Positions 39,001 through 47,350 of a stretch of DNA of 64,000 nt are shown piece after piece. Each line of letters opens with the position of its first letter. Positions within the stretch are counted from its first letter, which is position 1. The notes below the pieces were generated by a model. It had not been told where the DNA came from. It searched no databases and saw nothing but the letters and a program-made list of their open reading frames with translations. The DNA is from Stappia indica (GTDB lineage Bacteria; Pseudomonadota; Alphaproteobacteria; Rhizobiales; Stappiaceae), in the NCBI RefSeq assembly GCF_001696535.1, contig NZ_MBQE01000001.1, forward strand, positions 248,001 through 312,000. The letters run 5' to 3'. The translations under genes were made by a program, and so were the position numbers.

Positions 39001-39569
39001 GCTTCCATTCCCGGCGCGAAGACATCGACGATGCCACCGCGCACGGCGTACTCGCCCGTATCCTGCACCGTCGAGGAGCGCACGAAGCCGTTGGTCTCCA
39101 GCCACGACACCAGCCCGCCGAGGTCGACCCGATTGCCCGGGCGCGCGCTCCAGCTCTGGCTGCGGGCAAAATCCGGCACCGGCACGCGCTGCAGGGCGGC
39201 GTTGGCGGTCGTGAGCAGGATGGTCGGCCGCTCCAACGCCCCGCCCCCGCCGGCCAGCCGGCTGAGTGAGGTCAGTCGCCTGGCGACCAGCGCAGAGGTC
39301 GGTGAAACGCGGTCATAGGGCAGACAATCCCAGGCCGGCAGGTCGAGCACATCGCAATCGGGCGCGAAATAGGCCAGAGCATCCTGCACGCTGCGGGCAT
39401 GGCTGGCATCGCGCGCCACGAAGACGAGGGAAAGGCCCGGCCCGGCATCCTTGATGAGAGCCGCCAGCACATAGGCTTCCGCACCATCCGGCACGCCGGT
39501 AATGACGGCATTGCCCGTCTTGAGGGAGAGTTTGTCGACCACGATTCGGTTCCCGGCAGCCGGCCGCAC
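36042..39569 (-). CDS. mfd: Transcription-repair coupling factor Mfd
   Basis: ATP-dependent translocase that removes RNA polymerase stalled at DNA damage and recruits UvrA. The 1175-residue product has the UvrB-homology N-terminus, a CarD-like RNA-polymerase-interaction domain (DLVVHVDHGIGRFIGLRTIE), RecG-type motor with Walker A CGDVGFGKTEVALRAAF and DEEQHFG, the second motor half ILVHRADMFGLAQLYQLRGR, and the C-terminal TRCF domain. Start is GTG at 39569; a GTG nine codons later is possible. It is transcribed with sdhE immediately upstream. Confidence 0.97.
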   Translation of the reverse strand: MRPAAGNRIVVDKLSLKTGNAVITGVPDGAEAYVLAALIKDAGPGLSLVFVARDASHARSVQDALAYFAPDCDVLDLPAWDCLPYDRVSPTSALVARRLTSLSRLAGGGGALERPTILLTTANAALQRVPVPDFARSQSWSARPGNRVDLGGLVSWLETNGFVRSSTVQDTGEYAVRGGIVDVFAPGMEAPVRLDFFGDTLESLRTFDTETQRTTRQIKHLDLVAMSEVVLTEEAISRFRKGYVAGFGATDRDDILYQSISEGRRYAGMEHWLPLFHEQLATLFDYCAGVPFVLSSSIDDVVRERQDQISEHYQARVDAMGKAGGSGSVPYKPLAPDALYLTGDEWATSLADGASLRLSAFDVPPGTGQQVLELGGRQGRSFAAERSAGDVNVFDALAAHASARRKAGDRIVIACWSEGSRERLSHVLADHGLDRAAPVATDRDALGLPRGMAALAVLGIEQGFEVDGLTVICEQDILGDRLVRQRRRKASGANVLTEAASLAQNDLVVHVDHGIGRFIGLRTIEAAGAPHDCLELQYAGGDKLFLPVENIELLTRYGSEDTEAQLDKLGGGAWQARKARMKKRILEIADGLIKTAAARALRTAPPIVPPEGVYDEFATRFPYDETEDQLNAIDAVFEDLASGRPMDRLVCGDVGFGKTEVALRAAFIAAMTGRQVALVVPTTLLARQHFKTFSERFQGLPINVAHASRLVPAKDLAATKKGLADGSVDIVVGTHALLGKGVTFRDLGLLIIDEEQHFGVKHKEKLKELKSEVHVLTLSATPIPRTLQLALTGVRELSLIATPPVDRLAVRTFISPFDPVVVREALLRERYRGGQSFYVCPRVSDLADQKAFLEQNVPEVKVAVAHGQMAPGELEDVMNAFYEGKYDVLLSTTIVESGLDIPTANTLIVHRADMFGLAQLYQLRGRVGRSKTRAYALFTVPANKSLTTTADRRLKVLQSLDSLGAGFQLASHDLDIRGAGNLLGEEQSGHIKEVGFELYQQMLEEAVAQLRTGDDTEAEETWSPQIQVGTPVLIPEDYVADLPLRLSLYRRLADLSAPEEIDAFGAELIDRFGPLPEEVEHLLKIVFIKGLCRRANVEKIDAGPKGVVIAFRNGSFANPAGLVAYIAEQGVLAKIRPDQKVVLVRDWDSAEQRLKGSAAVLLKLVRLAEAETAAA

Positions 39570-39590
39570 CCCATGCGACCGGCGGAGTGT

Positions 39591-39887
39591 TTAGCTGCTC
39601 TGGCTGCGATAGGCGGCGATGGCGCGATAAAGCTCCGTATCGTGCTCCGCCGGCACCGGCTTGTTGCCGATCATCCAGGCGAACAGATCCTGGTCGGACA
39701 CGTCCATCAACAGTTCCAGCGTGGCCAGATCCGCCTCGCTCATCGTTGCGATGTTATCGCCCACGTATCCGCCGAGGAGAATGTCCATCTCCTTCATGCC
39801 GCGATGCTGGCAGCGGTAGAGAATGCGCTTGCGCCGCGCATTGTCGTCGTCGCGTTCGCTTTCGGACGTGACCGTACGGTCTGCCAT
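39591..39887 (-). CDS. sdhE: Succinate dehydrogenase assembly factor SdhE
   Basis: Promotes covalent flavin attachment to the succinate dehydrogenase flavoprotein. The 98-residue product carries the family core RRKRILYRCQHRGMKEMDIL, with the conserved RGMKE loop, and the later DLFAWMIGNKPVP. It stands 21 bp before mfd in the same direction and is divergent from recG. Confidence 0.93.
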   Translation of the reverse strand: MADRTVTSESERDDDNARRKRILYRCQHRGMKEMDILLGGYVGDNIATMSEADLATLELLMDVSDQDLFAWMIGNKPVPAEHDTELYRAIAAYRSQSS

Positions 39888-40085
39888 GCCGTTTCCTTTG
39901 CCTTCGCATGCATCCCTGGGGATGCCTCTGCCCGGCCGTATGGGTGCGGCCTTGACAGAACCCTGATCGTGCGCGGGTTATAGCGGTCCCCGCGTGAAAC
40001 TCAATGCACGGGGCTGCCGCGGGTTCCAGCGACCTCGACTTCGGCAGCATGTCCACCAGCCAGAAGACCGGCCCGCGTCTCGTCC

Positions 40086-42194
40086 ATGCGTCCTTCTAGT
40101 CTCGATCCGCTGTTCGCGCCCGTTTCCTCCCTGCCCGGGGTCGGCTCCCGGCTGGCCGTGCGCCTTGCCAGCCTGCTTGGAACGGATCCGGAACGCGAGC
40201 CGCATGTCATCGACCTGCTGATGCACATGCCGAGCGGGGTCATCGACCGCCGCCTGCGCCCCGGCATCGCCCGTGCGCCGGAAGGCGCCATCGTTACGCT
40301 GGAAGTGCGGATCGACCGTCATCAGGCACCTCCCCGCGCCAGCCGCGCGCCCTACCGAATCTTCGGCCACGACGACAGCGGCGAGATCGCCTTCGTGTTC
40401 TTCCATGCCAATTCCAGCTGGCTGGAGAAGTCCATGCCGGTGGGCGCCGATCTGATCGTCTCCGGCCGGGTCGAATGGTTCAACGGCCGCCCGCAGATGG
40501 TCCACCCCGACCATGTGGTGTCGGCGGACGAGGCAGACACGCTGCCGCTGGTCGAACCGGTCTATCCGCTGACGCAGGGCCTGTCGGGCAAGGTGCTGCA
40601 AAAGGCCATCGCTGCGGGCCTGGAGCGCGTGCCGGATCTGCCCGAATGGCTGGATGCCGCCCATGGCAAGCGGGCGAACTGGCCCTCGTTCCGCGAGGCG
40701 CTGACCGCGCTGCATCGGCCCGACGAGGCGCGCCTTGCCGAACACGGCGAGGACAGCGCCGCTCTCGCGCGTCTCAGCTACGACGAGTTTCTCGCGAACC
40801 AGCTGGCGCTGGCCCTCGTGCGCCGCTCCCTGCGACAAACGCGAGGCATCGGCCGCAAGTTCGACGGCGTCCTCAAGGCGAAGATCCTCGCCGCCCTTCC
40901 CTATTCGCTCACCAATGGACAAGCACAGGCCGTCACCGAGATCGAGGAGGATCTCGCCTCGCCGATCCGCATGCTGCGCCTGCTGCAGGGCGATGTCGGC
41001 GCCGGAAAGACCGTGGTGGGACTGCTGGCGGCAGCCGCGGCCATCGAGTCGGGCGCCCAGACCGTGCTGATGGCACCGACCGAGATTCTTGCCCGCCAAC
41101 ACCACGCCTCTCTCGCCCCGCTCTGCGAGGCGGCAGGCATTCGCCTTGCCATCCTCACCGGGCGGGATGGCGCGCGCCACAAGCGCGAGACGCGGGCAGC
41201 CTTGGAGGCGGGAGAGATCGACTTGCTGGTCGGCACCCATGCGCTCTTCCAGTCGGACATCGCCTTTGCCAATCTCGGCCTTGCCATCGTCGACGAGCAA
41301 CATCGCTTCGGCGTCCACCAGCGCCTGATGCTCGCCTCCAAGGGACAGGGCGTCGACATGCTGGTGATGACGGCAACGCCTATCCCGCGCACGCTGGTGC
41401 TCACCTATTTCGGCGACATGGAAGTTTCTCGCCTGACGGAGAAGCCCGCCGGCCGCCAGCCGATCACCACGGTCGCTGTGCCGCTCGACCGGATGGACGA
41501 GGTGGTCGAGCGCCTGCGCGTCGCCTTGCAGGAGGACAAGAAGGCCTATTGGGTGTGTCCGCTGGTCGAGGAATCCGAAAAGTCGGACCTCGCCGCCGCC
41601 GAAGAACGACACGCGGTCCTGACGCAGCTCCTGGGACCGCGCGTCGCGCTGGTGCACGGGCGCCAAAGCAGCGACGAGAAGGACGCCGCGATGCGCGCCT
41701 TCAAGGATGGTCCAGTCCAGCTGCTCGTCGCCACCACGGTGATCGAGGTCGGCGTCGACGTGCCGGAAGCCTCCATCATCGTCATCGAGCATGCCGAGCG
41801 GTTCGGTCTGTCGCAGCTGCACCAGCTGCGTGGACGGGTCGGGCGCGGCAAGGAAGCCTCGACCTGCCTTCTGCTCTACAAGACACCGATTGGCGAAACC
41901 GCCCGTGCGCGCCTCTCGATCATGCGCGAGACCAATGACGGCTTCCTGATTGCCGAGGAAGATCTGCGCCTGCGCGGCGAAGGCGAAATCCTCGGCACCC
42001 GCCAGTCCGGTACGCCGGGCTTCCGTATTGCCGATGCCGGGACGCAAGCCGATCTGCTGGAAACGGCGCGCGACGACGCACGCCTGGTGCTGGAGACCGA
42101 GCCGGCCCTCGATGGCAAACGCGGTCCGCACCTGAAGATGCTGCTCTATCTCTTCGGACGCGACGAAGCGGTCCGTCTGCTGCGCGCGGGATGA
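40086..42194 (+). CDS. recG: ATP-dependent DNA helicase RecG
   Basis: Reverses stalled replication forks and processes recombination intermediates. The 702-residue product has the N-terminal wedge/OB domain (APVSSLPGVGSRLAVRLASL; ASRAPYRIFGHDDSGEIAFV), Walker A LLQGDVGAGKTVVGLLAAAA, DEQHRFGVHQR, MTATPIPRTL, and motif VI/TRG region FGLSQLHQLRGRVGRGKEAS. ATG 40086 begins MRPSSLDPLFAPV. Converges on the DUF502 gene with 21 bp between stops. Confidence 0.97.
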   Translation: MRPSSLDPLFAPVSSLPGVGSRLAVRLASLLGTDPEREPHVIDLLMHMPSGVIDRRLRPGIARAPEGAIVTLEVRIDRHQAPPRASRAPYRIFGHDDSGEIAFVFFHANSSWLEKSMPVGADLIVSGRVEWFNGRPQMVHPDHVVSADEADTLPLVEPVYPLTQGLSGKVLQKAIAAGLERVPDLPEWLDAAHGKRANWPSFREALTALHRPDEARLAEHGEDSAALARLSYDEFLANQLALALVRRSLRQTRGIGRKFDGVLKAKILAALPYSLTNGQAQAVTEIEEDLASPIRMLRLLQGDVGAGKTVVGLLAAAAAIESGAQTVLMAPTEILARQHHASLAPLCEAAGIRLAILTGRDGARHKRETRAALEAGEIDLLVGTHALFQSDIAFANLGLAIVDEQHRFGVHQRLMLASKGQGVDMLVMTATPIPRTLVLTYFGDMEVSRLTEKPAGRQPITTVAVPLDRMDEVVERLRVALQEDKKAYWVCPLVEESEKSDLAAAEERHAVLTQLLGPRVALVHGRQSSDEKDAAMRAFKDGPVQLLVATTVIEVGVDVPEASIIVIEHAERFGLSQLHQLRGRVGRGKEASTCLLLYKTPIGETARARLSIMRETNDGFLIAEEDLRLRGEGEILGTRQSGTPGFRIADAGTQADLLETARDDARLVLETEPALDGKRGPHLKMLLYLFGRDEAVRLLRAG

Positions 42195-42215
42195 GGAGAC
42201 AAGTGTCGCAGGTCT

Positions 42216-42953
42216 TCAACCGGCCGTGACGACAGCCTCGGCCTCGGTCTTCTGCTGCTGCATCGCGGCGAGCTTCTCGTATTCGGGGCTGACCAGGCCG
42301 GCGGATATCACGAGCTTCGCCGCGTCCTCGACGGTCATGTCCAGCTCGATGATCTCGCTCTTGGGCACATAGAGCAGAAATCCCGACGTCGGATTGGGCG
42401 TCGTCGGAAGGAAGACTGCGGTGACGTCGGCTCCCACCTGATCGAGACGATGCGCGACCTCGCCGCGCGCGTCCGTTGCAATGAAGACGATGGCCCACAG
42501 ACCGGGGCGCGGATACTGGATGATCGCCGCCTTCTTGAAGCTGTTGGACCGCTCCGCCAGCACGGTCTCGAAGATCTGCTTCAGGCCGCTGTAGAGATTG
42601 CGCACCACCGGCATGCGGCCCAGCAGCAACTCGCCATAGGACAGCAGCGTCTTGCCGGCGATGTTCGCCGTAAGGAAGCCGATGACGACGAGCGCCAGGA
42701 ACGCGACGATGAGGCCGACACCGGGGATGGGAAAAGGAAGATAGGTATCGGGATTGTAGACATGCGGGATCAGCGGCTTGATCCAGCCGTCGACCCACTG
42801 GATGATCGACCAGGTCAGATAGGCCGTGATGCCGAGCGGGCCGGCGATGATCAGTCCGGTCAGAAAATAGTTCCGCATCCGGGTCATGGCTCGCGGCCGT
42901 GCAACCGGCACGGAGGTCGGCTCCAGGTCTTCGGAATTGCTGCTTCCGCTCAT
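42216..42953 (-). CDS. DUF502 family membrane protein
   Basis: A 245-residue inner-membrane protein with two helices near the N-terminus (about 28-50 and 77-97) and a cytoplasmic C-terminal part. Family marks are MPVVRNLYSGLKQIFETVLA and PNPTSGFLLYVPKSEI. Function is not known; the family is widespread. The start ATG 42953 gives MSGSSNSEDLE; an in-frame ATG at 42974 is possible. It is next to recG in many Rhizobiales. Confidence 0.88.
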   Translation of the reverse strand: MSGSSNSEDLEPTSVPVARPRAMTRMRNYFLTGLIIAGPLGITAYLTWSIIQWVDGWIKPLIPHVYNPDTYLPFPIPGVGLIVAFLALVVIGFLTANIAGKTLLSYGELLLGRMPVVRNLYSGLKQIFETVLAERSNSFKKAAIIQYPRPGLWAIVFIATDARGEVAHRLDQVGADVTAVFLPTTPNPTSGFLLYVPKSEIIELDMTVEDAAKLVISAGLVSPEYEKLAAMQQQKTEAEAVVTAG

Positions 42954-43119
42954 AATTGCTTCACGTCCTGACATCTGGCGATGCGGCTTCGGCCGCTCCG
43001 CCTTCGCACCCTGCCTCTCGCATATTGCGATGTTGCAGCGCCGAACTAGCCCCCTGCCCGAACATTTGATAGTCAGCCTGAGCGAATGAGCAAGCCGCCC
43101 ATGGAGACAAACCGGTTTC

Positions 43120-43527
43120 ATGGACCAGAATGCACCCACGCCCAGCTCCTCCTGGGCCCTGCGTCTCGGTTACCGGCTGCTCGGCGTGCTGCTGGTTGCG
43201 ATCGGGATCATCGGCGCATTCCTGCCGCTGCTCCCCTCGACCATCTTTTTCATCGGTGCGACGGCCTGCTTCGCCCGTTCCTCGCCCGCGCTTGAAGCCT
43301 GGCTGCTTGAGCATCCTCAATTCGGCCCCGGCATCCGCGCCTGGCGCGAGGAAGGGGCCATACGCCCGCGCGCCAAGATCGCCGCGCTCAGCGGCATGGC
43401 CTTCGGCTATGCGGTCTTTCTGCTGTCGGCAAGGCCGACCCTGCCGCTCGCCGTGTTCGTCGGCGTGGTCATGATGGGCTGCGCCACCTATGTCGCCTCG
43501 CGCCCCTCCGGCTCGGAGCCGACCTGA
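43120..43527 (+). CDS. DUF454 (YbaN-like) inner-membrane protein
   Basis: A 135-residue membrane protein with the DUF454 pattern LLGVLLVAIGIIGAFLPLLP, STIFFIGATACFARSSP, and HPQFGPGIRAWREEGAI between helices. E. coli YbaN is a homologue without an assigned biochemical role. It is divergent from the DUF502 gene. Confidence 0.88.
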   Translation: MDQNAPTPSSSWALRLGYRLLGVLLVAIGIIGAFLPLLPSTIFFIGATACFARSSPALEAWLLEHPQFGPGIRAWREEGAIRPRAKIAALSGMAFGYAVFLLSARPTLPLAVFVGVVMMGCATYVASRPSGSEPT

Positions 43528-43701
43528 AGAACCCTGATGCCTCTTCCTCACCAGTGGTTTACCATCGTGTGACAAGGCGCCGCACCATGTGATGTCCGTC
43601 ACGGCGACAGGCTGGTCGCACGCGCAGACTTGCCTCATCCCGTCATCCGATCCCCGCCAGGACAGGCCGACGGTCAAACCAGAGACTGCGAGGATTTGGC
43701 A

Positions 43702-45165
43702 ATGACCAAGAAAACACATGCTGTTGCAGGCGTGACCTGCGCCGACCCTCCGCCCCTGACAGCCGGTCTGCGAGCCGCCGTCTGGCTGCTCATGGCAATG
43801 ACGCTGGCATTCTTTGCCTTTCTGCAAACGCCGGCAGCCGCCCAGCCGCTCGATCTTGGCCGCGACCGACCGATCATCCTGCCCGAGCGGCCGATCCTCT
43901 GTGCTCCGCCCCGGGTGATGCAGAACGGCCGTTGCGTCCGCCCCGACCGGCCGGTCCTGTGCCCGCCGCCGCGGGTGATGCGTGGCGGGCGATGCGAAAT
44001 GCCGGAGCGGCCGGCCGTCTGCCTGCCGCCGCGCGTCATGCGCAACGGACAGTGCGTGCTGCCGGCTCCGGTGATCTGTGCCCCGCCGCGCGTGATGCAG
44101 AACGGCCGCTGCGTGATGCCCGACCGGCCGATCATCTGTCCGCCGCCGCAGGTTCGCCGCGGCAACCGCTGCGTCATGCCAGAGCGTCCCGAGTGCCGCC
44201 CGCCGCGCGTCATGCGTGGAGGTCGCTGCGTGTTGCCGCCGGTCGTCTGCCGTCCGCCGGAAGTGCGCCAGGGCAATCGCTGCGTGATGCCGGACCGTCC
44301 GCCGGTCTGCCGTCTGCCCTACATCTATTCCGCCCGTGAGCGTCGCTGCATCCTGCCGGTTCCGGTCCCGCCGATCGCTACCCCGCCGGCCTGCATCGCG
44401 CCCTGGCAGTACTCGCGCTCCGCAGGCGGCTGCATCTGCCCGAGCGGCTATGTGGTCGACGGCGGCGAATGCGTGCGCCGCGACAGCCAGGCCTGCACGT
44501 TCCCGTTCGTCTATTCCTCGAACCAGAACCGCTGCGTCTGCGCACAAGGGTATCGTCCCTTCGGCGCCGGCTGCGCGCCCGAGCGTCCCGCTCCGACGCC
44601 GCAGGAGAACATCTCCTGGATCCAGGCCTGCCTGAACGCCTCCGGCTACGATGCCGGTCCGGTCGACGGCCTGACCGGACGCCGGACGCGCGAAGCCTGG
44701 GCCAGCTTCCGCGAGGACAGCGACCTCGGCACCGACGAGGCGCCGTACACCGACCCGGAGACCCTGGCCAAGCTCTTCGCCGCCTGCAATCCGGCCGGTG
44801 AAAGCGAGAACGGCGCAGCGGCTCCCGATACGGGCGCAGGCGAGGATACAGGCGCCGACGGCACGGATACGGGAGATGCCGGCAGCGTGCCTTCGGCCGG
44901 ACCGTTTGCCGCCGCCCCTGCCCTGTGTGCCAGCGGCCGTCTCTACAGCCTGCTCAGCGCCGAGGACGAGAGCCTGGAGCCCTGCGGCCGCAGCTGCATC
45001 CCGGCGCCGGAAGGCATGAGCGAGGAAGAACTGCTCCAGCAACAGGAGCGTCAGGGCATCACCTGGTGCCGCTCCTGTGTCACCGTCGGTGCGCTGGGCA
45101 TGCTGTGCCCCGCTGCGGCCGACACCGAGGACGCTGCAACGAACGAGCAGAAGCCGGCGAACTGA
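43702..45165 (+). CDS. Secreted cysteine-rich repeat protein with peptidoglycan-binding-like domain
   Basis: A 487-residue exported protein. An N-terminal hydrophobic segment (about 30-45) ends near PAAAQP, a signal peptide or anchor. It is followed by about eight tandem units of 18-23 residues, each with two cysteines, of the form CxPPRVMxxGRC-V-MPDRP. Two longer cysteine units follow (ACIAPWQYSRSAGGCICPSG; ACTFPFVYSSNQNRCVCAQG). Next comes a segment like a PG_binding_1 domain (ISWIQACLNASGYDAGPVDG, then LTGRRTREAW), an acidic Asp/Gly/Thr linker, and a cysteine-containing C-terminus. GAGGA precedes ATG 43702. I know no named family; the repeats suggest a disulfide-bonded envelope or wall-associated protein. 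A terminator follows at 45189. Confidence 0.85.
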   Translation: MTKKTHAVAGVTCADPPPLTAGLRAAVWLLMAMTLAFFAFLQTPAAAQPLDLGRDRPIILPERPILCAPPRVMQNGRCVRPDRPVLCPPPRVMRGGRCEMPERPAVCLPPRVMRNGQCVLPAPVICAPPRVMQNGRCVMPDRPIICPPPQVRRGNRCVMPERPECRPPRVMRGGRCVLPPVVCRPPEVRQGNRCVMPDRPPVCRLPYIYSARERRCILPVPVPPIATPPACIAPWQYSRSAGGCICPSGYVVDGGECVRRDSQACTFPFVYSSNQNRCVCAQGYRPFGAGCAPERPAPTPQENISWIQACLNASGYDAGPVDGLTGRRTREAWASFREDSDLGTDEAPYTDPETLAKLFAACNPAGESENGAAAPDTGAGEDTGADGTDTGDAGSVPSAGPFAAAPALCASGRLYSLLSAEDESLEPCGRSCIPAPEGMSEEELLQQQERQGITWCRSCVTVGALGMLCPAAADTEDAATNEQKPAN

Positions 45166-45188
45166 ACCTTGCTCGTCTGAAAAACAGG

Positions 45189-45222
45189 AAAGGCCGCCCG
45201 GAGAGCCTCCGGGTGGCCTTTT
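45189..45222. terminator. Bidirectional intrinsic terminator
   Basis: Stem of 15 pairs from AAAGGCCGCCCGGAG / CTCCGGGTGGCCTTT with one G-T pair, 3-base loop and a T-run on the plus strand, A-run on the other side. It separates the convergent repeat-protein gene and glmS. Confidence 0.85.
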
Positions 45223-45253
45223 CGTTTCGGACCAACGGGACAGACGGTGCCGC

Positions 45254-47080
45254 CTACTCCACCGTGACCGATTTCGCGAGATTGCGCGGCTGGTCCACAT
45301 CCGTGCCCATGAAGACAGCGGTGTGATAGGCGAGCAGCTGCACCGGCAGCGCGAAGACGATGGGTGCGATGAACTCCGGCACGTCCGGAACCACAACCGT
45401 GCGCCAGGTCGGGGCGCCGCAGGCGGCAGCGCCCTTCTCGTCGGTGATCAGCACCACCTTGCCGCCGCGCGCCGCAACCTCTTCCATGTTCGAGACGGTC
45501 TTCTCGAACACCTGGTCGAACGGCGCGATGACGATGACCGGCACGTCCTCGTCGATCAGCGCGATCGGGCCATGCTTCAGCTCTCCGGCCGGATAACCTT
45601 CGGCGTGGATGTAGGAGATTTCCTTCAGCTTCAGCGCGCCTTCCATGGCGAGCGGGAAGCTGGTCCCGCGTCCGAGGTAGAGCACGTCGCGGGCCCGCGA
45701 CAGCGGCTGGGCCAGCGCCTCGACCTCTGCCTCGAGCGACAGCGCGCGGTTGACCGTGCCCGGCACCTCGGCAAGGGAACGCACCAGCGCGGCCGCCTCG
45801 TCGGCGGAGACGTGGCCGCGCTGCACGCCGGCATGCACCGCAAGCGAAGCCAGGACGGCCAGCTGGCAGGTAAACGCCTTGGTCGAGGCGACGCCGATCT
45901 CGCGGCCTGCAATCGTCGGGAAGACGAGATCCGCCTCGCGGGCGATGGTCGATTCCGGCACATTGACGACCGCGGCGACCTTGATGCCCTGCGATTTGCA
46001 GTAGCGAAGGCCGGCCAGCGTGTCCGCCGTTTCGCCGGACTGCGAGATGAACAGCGCCATGTCGCCCTTGCGGATCGGCATTTCGCGGTAGCGGAACTCG
46101 GAGGCGACATCGATGTCGACCGGCAGCCTTGCGTAGCGCTCGAACCAGTATTTCGCCACCAGACCCGCGTAATAGGCGGTCCCGCAGGCGGAAATGATCA
46201 GCCGGTCGAGCGGCGCGAAATCGATCAACGTGCCGTTGGTGAAAGTCGTCTGCATCTTCGACAGGTCGAGATAGCGCGACAGCGTATGGCCGATGACCTC
46301 CGGCTGCTCGTGGATCTCCTTCGCCATGAAGTGGCGATAGTTGCCCTTGTCGATGGTCAGCGAGACCGCCTGCGAGGAGATCACCGGCCGCTCGACCGGC
46401 GCGTTGGACGCATCCATGATCTCGCAGCTGTTCCGGGTGAGCACCACCCAGTCGCCTTCCTCCAGATAGGAGATGCGGTCGGTAAATGGCGACAGCGCAA
46501 TGGCGTCCGAACCGAGGAACATCTCGCCCTCGCCATAGCCGACCGCAAGCGGAGACCCGCGCCTTGCGCCGATCAGAAGGTCTTCCTGCCCCTCGAAGAT
46601 GAAGGCCAGCGCAAAGGCGCCTTTGAGCCGGGGCAGCGTCACGGCCACCGCATCGCGCGGGCTGGCGCCGCGGGCCAGCTCCCGCGAGACCATATGCGCG
46701 ACGACTTCCGTATCGGTATCGCTGGAAAGTTTGGCACCGCCGGCCTGCAGCTCGCCGCGCAGCTCCAGATAGTTCTCGATGATGCCGTTGTGCACGACCG
46801 CAACACCGGGAGCGGAATGCGGATGCGCGTTGGCCTCGGTCGCTGCGCCATGCGTCGCCCAACGCGTATGGCCGATGCCGGCAAGGCCGGCAATCGGCCC
46901 ACGCTCGAGCTTGTCCTGAAGGTTGCGCAGCTTGCCGGGGGCGCGGCACCGCACGAGCTGTCCGGCATCGAGCGTTGCAACGCCGGCCGAATCGTAGCCA
47001 CGATATTCAAGGCGTTTCAGCGCATCGACCAGCAGGCTCGCGACCGGCTGCTTTCCCAAGATCCCGACGATTCCGCACAT
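45254..47080 (-). CDS. glmS: Glutamine-fructose-6-phosphate aminotransferase
   Basis: Makes glucosamine 6-phosphate for peptidoglycan and lipopolysaccharide. The 608-residue product begins MCGIVGILGKQPVA, exposing the catalytic Cys after Met removal; RLEYRGYDSAGVAT and HTRWATHGAATEANAHPH complete the glutaminase half. Two SIS isomerase domains follow (ISQSGETADTLAGLRYCKSQ) and the conserved terminus LAKSVTVE. The start at 47080 is fixed by Cys2; the frame is open upstream but irrelevant. glmU is not adjacent. Confidence 0.98.
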   Translation of the reverse strand: MCGIVGILGKQPVASLLVDALKRLEYRGYDSAGVATLDAGQLVRCRAPGKLRNLQDKLERGPIAGLAGIGHTRWATHGAATEANAHPHSAPGVAVVHNGIIENYLELRGELQAGGAKLSSDTDTEVVAHMVSRELARGASPRDAVAVTLPRLKGAFALAFIFEGQEDLLIGARRGSPLAVGYGEGEMFLGSDAIALSPFTDRISYLEEGDWVVLTRNSCEIMDASNAPVERPVISSQAVSLTIDKGNYRHFMAKEIHEQPEVIGHTLSRYLDLSKMQTTFTNGTLIDFAPLDRLIISACGTAYYAGLVAKYWFERYARLPVDIDVASEFRYREMPIRKGDMALFISQSGETADTLAGLRYCKSQGIKVAAVVNVPESTIAREADLVFPTIAGREIGVASTKAFTCQLAVLASLAVHAGVQRGHVSADEAAALVRSLAEVPGTVNRALSLEAEVEALAQPLSRARDVLYLGRGTSFPLAMEGALKLKEISYIHAEGYPAGELKHGPIALIDEDVPVIVIAPFDQVFEKTVSNMEEVAARGGKVVLITDEKGAAACGAPTWRTVVVPDVPEFIAPIVFALPVQLLAYHTAVFMGTDVDQPRNLAKSVTVE

Positions 47081-47295
47081 ATGTGACTGTCTCCAAAGGC
47101 CGCTGTCCGGGCGCACCGTTTCGGCGCCCCGCCTGTCGTGTCTGGCCACACCCTTAGCGAACGCAGCCCCTCTCCGCACAATCAAAACCTGTTTCAATTC
47201 GTGACACGGATTTGCAAACAAAGACGAAACGGCGGCCATCGCATCTCGGCAAAATTGCTTAAAACCCTTTGTGTCGACAGAAACTTCAGGCCTTG

Positions 47296-47303
47296 TTAAC
47301 CAT
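47296..47303 (+). promoter_or_regulatory. Possible CtrA half-site
   Basis: TTAACCAT, the half-site form recognised by the alphaproteobacterial cell-cycle regulator CtrA, lies 48 bp before the GTG of the SPOR-like gene. An 8-base match can occur by chance. Confidence 0.25.
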
Positions 47304-47350
47304 GTTCGGCATTCTCTGGTGAGAGACGAAGCAGGCGCGGGAAACGCGGC

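Noticed and set aside
39978-42131. 717-codon minus-strand frame opposite recG
   Set aside because: Antisense shadow of recG; low-quality composition and no domain.
43702-45165. CRISPR-like or minisatellite interpretation of the repeats in the cysteine-rich gene
   Set aside because: The repeats are in-frame protein repeats with diverged codons, not identical DNA repeats with spacers.
47081-47350. Possible glmS ribozyme or other leader RNA before glmS
   Set aside because: The glmS ribozyme is a Gram-positive feature and I found no matching conserved core here.
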